Below the pieces are notes generated by a model. It was given only the letters and a program-made list of their open reading frames with translations, had not been told where the DNA came from and did not search any database. Shown in pieces: positions 23,055 through 24,776 of a DNA stretch of 24,776 bases. This DNA comes from an uncultured Collinsella sp. Lineage in GTDB: Bacteria > Actinomycetota > Coriobacteriia > Coriobacteriales > Coriobacteriaceae. Every line of letters starts with the position of its first letter. Position 1 is the first letter of the stretch. Location of the stretch: contig CAKTUC010000013.1 of NCBI GenBank assembly GCA_934617135.1, forward strand, positions 1 to 24,776, in the 5' to 3' direction. A program made the translations under genes and the position numbers.

Positions 23055-23113
23055 TGTCTCAATCTGTAACATCTAGCAGGCTAAATTGCCTCTACCTGTT
23101 ACAGATTTAGACA
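23055..23113. repeat. Hairpin repeat with CTGTAACA arms (copy 1)
   Basis: TGTCTCAATCTGTAACA (23055-23071) pairs with TGTTACAGATTTAGACA (23097-23113), one mismatch in 17. The loop holds its own small stem AGGC-GCCT. Confidence 0.8.
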
Positions 23114-23136
23114 AATCGCAGGGGGCGACCGAAAAA

Positions 23137-23191
23137 TCTCGATCTGTAACACCAAGCCCGGTCTTGCCGGCCTAACTGTTACAGATCGAGA
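23137..23191. repeat. Hairpin repeat with CTGTAACA arms (copy 2)
   Basis: TCTCGATCTGTAACA (23137-23151) pairs perfectly with TGTTACAGATCGAGA (23177-23191). The arms resemble copy 1, while the loop sequence is different but again contains an inner stem, CCGG-CCGG. So the arms are conserved and the loops drift. Confidence 0.8.
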
Positions 23192-23204
23192 CAAACTGGC
23201 CCAG

Positions 23205-23244
23205 ACCACCACGAAGGGGACAGGCACCTTTGTGGTGGTTTTTT
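23205..23244 (+). terminator. ACCACCAC hairpin with T-run, terminator and dispersed repeat
   Basis: ACCACCACGAAGG (23205-23217) pairs with CCTTTGTGGTGGT (23227-23239), 13 bp with one G-T pair, followed by six T to 23244. It can terminate the + strand DUF4867 transcript and ends exactly at the stop codon of the opposing ATPase gene. A reverse-oriented near-identical copy is at 24553-24587. Confidence 0.8.
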
Positions 23245-24351
23245 CTACAGCTGACTTCGCAGGTAGTCGAGCATATAGGGAACAGCAAAGCGTACGTAAC
23301 CGCGGCGGGCCTGTTCGATTACGCCGGCGTCGATGAGGCGTCGGCGATATTTTTGGGCGTAGTCGGGTGTGACCGACATGCGCTCGGCAACATCAGAGAT
23401 GCGCGACGCGCCGTCTTCGTCGTCTGCCATCGCGACGAGAAACGCGACGTCTTGGTCCGACAGTGCGGCGAGCGTCGTCTCGCACACATCGTTTTCGAAA
23501 TCGACTTTTGACGCCTCAATGGCTCCGTCGATTAGCTCTCGTGTTACGCGTTCTCCTGCCTGGCAACGATTGGCGATGTTGTAGCCGATGAGCTGCAACA
23601 TGTAGGGTGAACCCTGGGTTGCGCGAGCGGCATCCAGCCGAAGATCGCCTGGGATATCAAGGCCGAGCTCTTCGAAAGCTCGCTGATAGTAGGTATCGAC
23701 ATCTCCGACTGAAAGCGGCTTGAGTGTGACTTTGCGCGCGCGGTTAAGAAACGTCAGCACGCGGTCATTGAGCGTCGCCGAGACCGCTCCCGGAAGGCCC
23801 GCCATGACGAGCGCGACGTTGAGTCCCTCGCCGACGAGTTCTTGATAGGCGGTGACGAGTTGTCTGATCTCGGGCGAATTGGCCTGGAGTTCATCGATAA
23901 GGATGAGGATGCCGTGTCCTTGCTCGGTCAATTTGCGCGCCAGCTGCGTGAGCTTGAACTGGAAGCTCTTGGTTTCCTGCACATCGCGTGTGAACTCAAG
24001 GCCGGCCGAGAAACCGAAGACGCTCAGGCTGCCGCCCGTGAGTTTAGGGAGATGGCGTTTGTTGGCATAGGGCTCGCCCGCCTCTTGGATTTTTTCAACA
24101 ATGCGCTCGAGCATGTCCTCGGAGGCAACGGTGGGCGTGGCGACGACGAAGCCAAGCTTGCGAGCGTGATCGGCGAGCTCCCACAGGAGAACCGTCTTGC
24201 CGCTGCCTCGCTGACCGAGCATGAGCATGGCGCGGTCTCGATTGCCCGGCTCCTGTTCAAGGCCGGAGATGAATGTCGAAATCACGCTCCCGCGTCCCAC
24301 CAGATAGGACGGGCGATTTCCAAATGAGGGGGAGAAGATGGTTTCAGTCAT
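23245..24351 (-). CDS. AAA ATPase with Orc1/Cdc6-like layout and winged-helix C-terminus
   Basis: The 368-residue protein has a P-loop GQRGSGKT (46-53), a Walker B stretch ILILIDE (148-154) and a sensor-like LVMAGLPG. A helical lid region follows, containing GSPYMLQLIGYNIA. The C-terminal winged helix (about 300-368) has the recognition-like segment RISDVAERMSVTPDYAQKYR. The plan resembles AAA_16/Orc1-type ATPases found scattered in actinobacteria, some in mobile or defence contexts; function is unknown. AGGAG (24356-24360 on the - strand) sets the ATG. It is transcribed against all its neighbours, lies between inverted copies of the ACCACCAC hairpin, and its upstream region has a tandem T/C tract and a leftover gene tail, all signs of an inserted module. 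Confidence 0.8.
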   Translation of the reverse strand: MTETIFSPSFGNRPSYLVGRGSVISTFISGLEQEPGNRDRAMLMLGQRGSGKTVLLWELADHARKLGFVVATPTVASEDMLERIVEKIQEAGEPYANKRHLPKLTGGSLSVFGFSAGLEFTRDVQETKSFQFKLTQLARKLTEQGHGILILIDELQANSPEIRQLVTAYQELVGEGLNVALVMAGLPGAVSATLNDRVLTFLNRARKVTLKPLSVGDVDTYYQRAFEELGLDIPGDLRLDAARATQGSPYMLQLIGYNIANRCQAGERVTRELIDGAIEASKVDFENDVCETTLAALSDQDVAFLVAMADDEDGASRISDVAERMSVTPDYAQKYRRRLIDAGVIEQARRGYVRFAVPYMLDYLRSQL

Positions 24352-24362
24352 GAGTCTCCTTT

Positions 24363-24397
24363 CCTTTTTTTCCTATTTTTTCCTTTTTTTCCTATTC
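24363..24397. repeat. Tandem pyrimidine tract in the ATPase leader
   Basis: A 19-bp unit, CC-T7-CCTA-T6 (24363-24381), is followed by a partial second copy (24382-24397). On the ATPase strand this is a purine tract with several AGGA motifs just upstream of the real ribosome site, so unit loss or gain could change translation. Confidence 0.65.
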
Positions 24398-24414
24398 AGT
24401 CAAATGGTCTGTCA

Positions 24415-24471
24415 CCCGAAGGCGGCTACGTGGGCCTCGTCGGCAAGAACCTCGACATCACCTGCGACTAA
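24415..24471 (+). pseudogene. Remnant 3' end of a DUF4867-type gene
   Basis: Read in frame to the TAA at 24469-24471, the segment gives EGGYVGLVGKNLDITCD. The intact gene upstream ends EGGYVGLTGKNLDITVD. The nucleotide match over the last 48 coding bases is about 42 of 48. No start codon or body of a gene precedes it: the sequence before is the ATPase leader. This is the tail of a paralogue or diverged copy whose body has been lost or replaced. Confidence 0.8.
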
Positions 24472-24481
24472 CCTCACCAAT

Positions 24482-24544
24482 TTGCGGTGGAATAGTTCCT
24501 GTTTGGGGGCTACAGTGCCAAAAACAGGAACTATTTCACCGCAA
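24482..24544. repeat. 23-bp inverted repeat hairpin
   Basis: The arms 24482-24504 and 24522-24544 (core ATAGTTCCTGTTT / AAACAGGAACTAT) are reverse complements with a single mismatch. The 17-base loop is G/C-rich. It sits just after the gene-tail remnant. Arm sequence differs from the other hairpins but design and size agree. Confidence 0.8.
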
Positions 24545-24552
24545 CTGATGAG

Positions 24553-24587
24553 ACCACCACAAAGGTGCCTGTCCCCTTTGTGGTGGT
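24553..24587. repeat. ACCACCAC hairpin repeat, reverse copy
   Basis: ACCACCACAAAGG (24553-24565) pairs perfectly with CCTTTGTGGTGGT (24575-24587). The loop TGCCTGTCC is the reverse complement of the loop at 23218-23226, so it is an inverted copy of 23205-23239 differing at one base. No T-run follows. From here to 24715 I see no gene, promoter or further repeat I can support. Confidence 0.8.
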
Positions 24588-24731
24588 TGGGTATCAGAAA
24601 GTGTCAGGCGCGGGCGGTCGCTGGGCGCCTGCGTGCGAAAAGAAGTGTCGACCTGCGCTGCCGTCGTTGAGCGGCGTCCCGTTTGCGGGGATACTGAAGC
24701 CACGACAAGCAGCGTATGAAAGGATCGATGC

Positions 24732-24776
24732 ATGGCTTTCCGTAATGACTTCCTGTGGGGCGGCGCGACGGCTGCC
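24732..24776 (+). CDS. Glycoside hydrolase family 1 protein (5' fragment cut by the window end)
   Basis: Only 15 codons are present, reading MAFRNDFLWGGATAA, which is the strongly conserved start of family 1 glycosidases such as 6-phospho-beta-glucosidases (FPxDFLWGGATAA). AAAGGA stands about eight bases before the ATG; a slightly earlier ATG at 24728 is in another frame. The rest, including both catalytic Glu residues, lies beyond the window, so substrate cannot be judged. Confidence 0.7.
   Translation, partial: MAFRNDFLWGGATAA

Noticed and set aside
23055..23191. CRISPR array
   Set aside because: Only two hairpin units with unequal arms and spacing, no regular repeat-spacer pattern and no cas genes.
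1..24776. tRNA or rRNA genes
   Set aside because: No cloverleaf with TTCGA-type T-loop and CCA-adjacent acceptor stem, and no rRNA signature, was recognised by eye in the gaps.

Overview
The window is GC-rich (coding GC looks well above 60 percent, strong G/C bias at third codon positions) and densely packed, with most genes on the + strand and good GGAGG-type ribosome sites. GC content, the split transketolase, a NRAMP-related magnesium transporter of the type described in Eggerthella, and many small intergenic hairpin repeats suggest a gut actinobacterium of the class Coriobacteriia, probably Collinsella-like. This is inferred from style and protein resemblance; there is no rRNA or tRNA gene to confirm it.

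Layout. 1-2 kb: a membrane-anchored alpha/beta hydrolase (-) diverges from a hemolysin III family membrane protein (+). 2.1-7.1 kb: a DUF21/CBS CorC-type protein, a small protein that looks like a free-standing N-terminal domain of cyanophycin synthetase, a YtxH protein translationally coupled to a PRC-barrel protein, and a membrane-anchored NodB-fold protein whose metal and catalytic residues are largely replaced. 7.2-10.6 kb: a structured leader resembling a divergent M-box magnesium riboswitch, then an MgtE-like protein and a NRAMP-related (Mg-type) transporter, ended by a strong terminator. 10.6-10.85 kb: a 232-bp A/T-richer element with 37-bp imperfect terminal inverted repeats and no ORF. 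11-13.2 kb: an OatA-type O-acyltransferase (-). 13.4-15.4 kb: ribokinase plus nucleoside hydrolase, a nucleoside-ribose salvage operon. 15.6-21.6 kb: a LacI regulator, then an L-fucose-isomerase-family isomerase, two transketolase half-subunits and an FGGY kinase, which together form a small sugar catabolic module with no transporter in view. 21.8-23 kb: luxS and a DUF4867 protein. 23-24.7 kb: hairpin repeats, an AAA ATPase with a winged-helix C-terminus on the - strand, a leftover 3' end of a second DUF4867-type gene, more hairpins, and the first 15 codons of a family 1 glycoside hydrolase cut by the window edge.

How they fit together. The ribokinase/nucleoside hydrolase pair would free ribose from nucleosides and phosphorylate it. 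The isomerase/transketolase/kinase module has the same enzyme types as the D-apiose transketolase route (aldose isomerase, ketose kinase, two-subunit transketolase), but the substrate is not proven. The isomerase promoter region and the LacI promoter region share a CTGTTTA half-site, consistent with control and autoregulation by the LacI protein. The Mg2+ theme recurs in three places (CorC, MgtE-like, NRAMP-related). Several families of dispersed hairpin repeats sit in the gaps, and the ATPase gene looks like a module inserted between two copies of the same gene tail.
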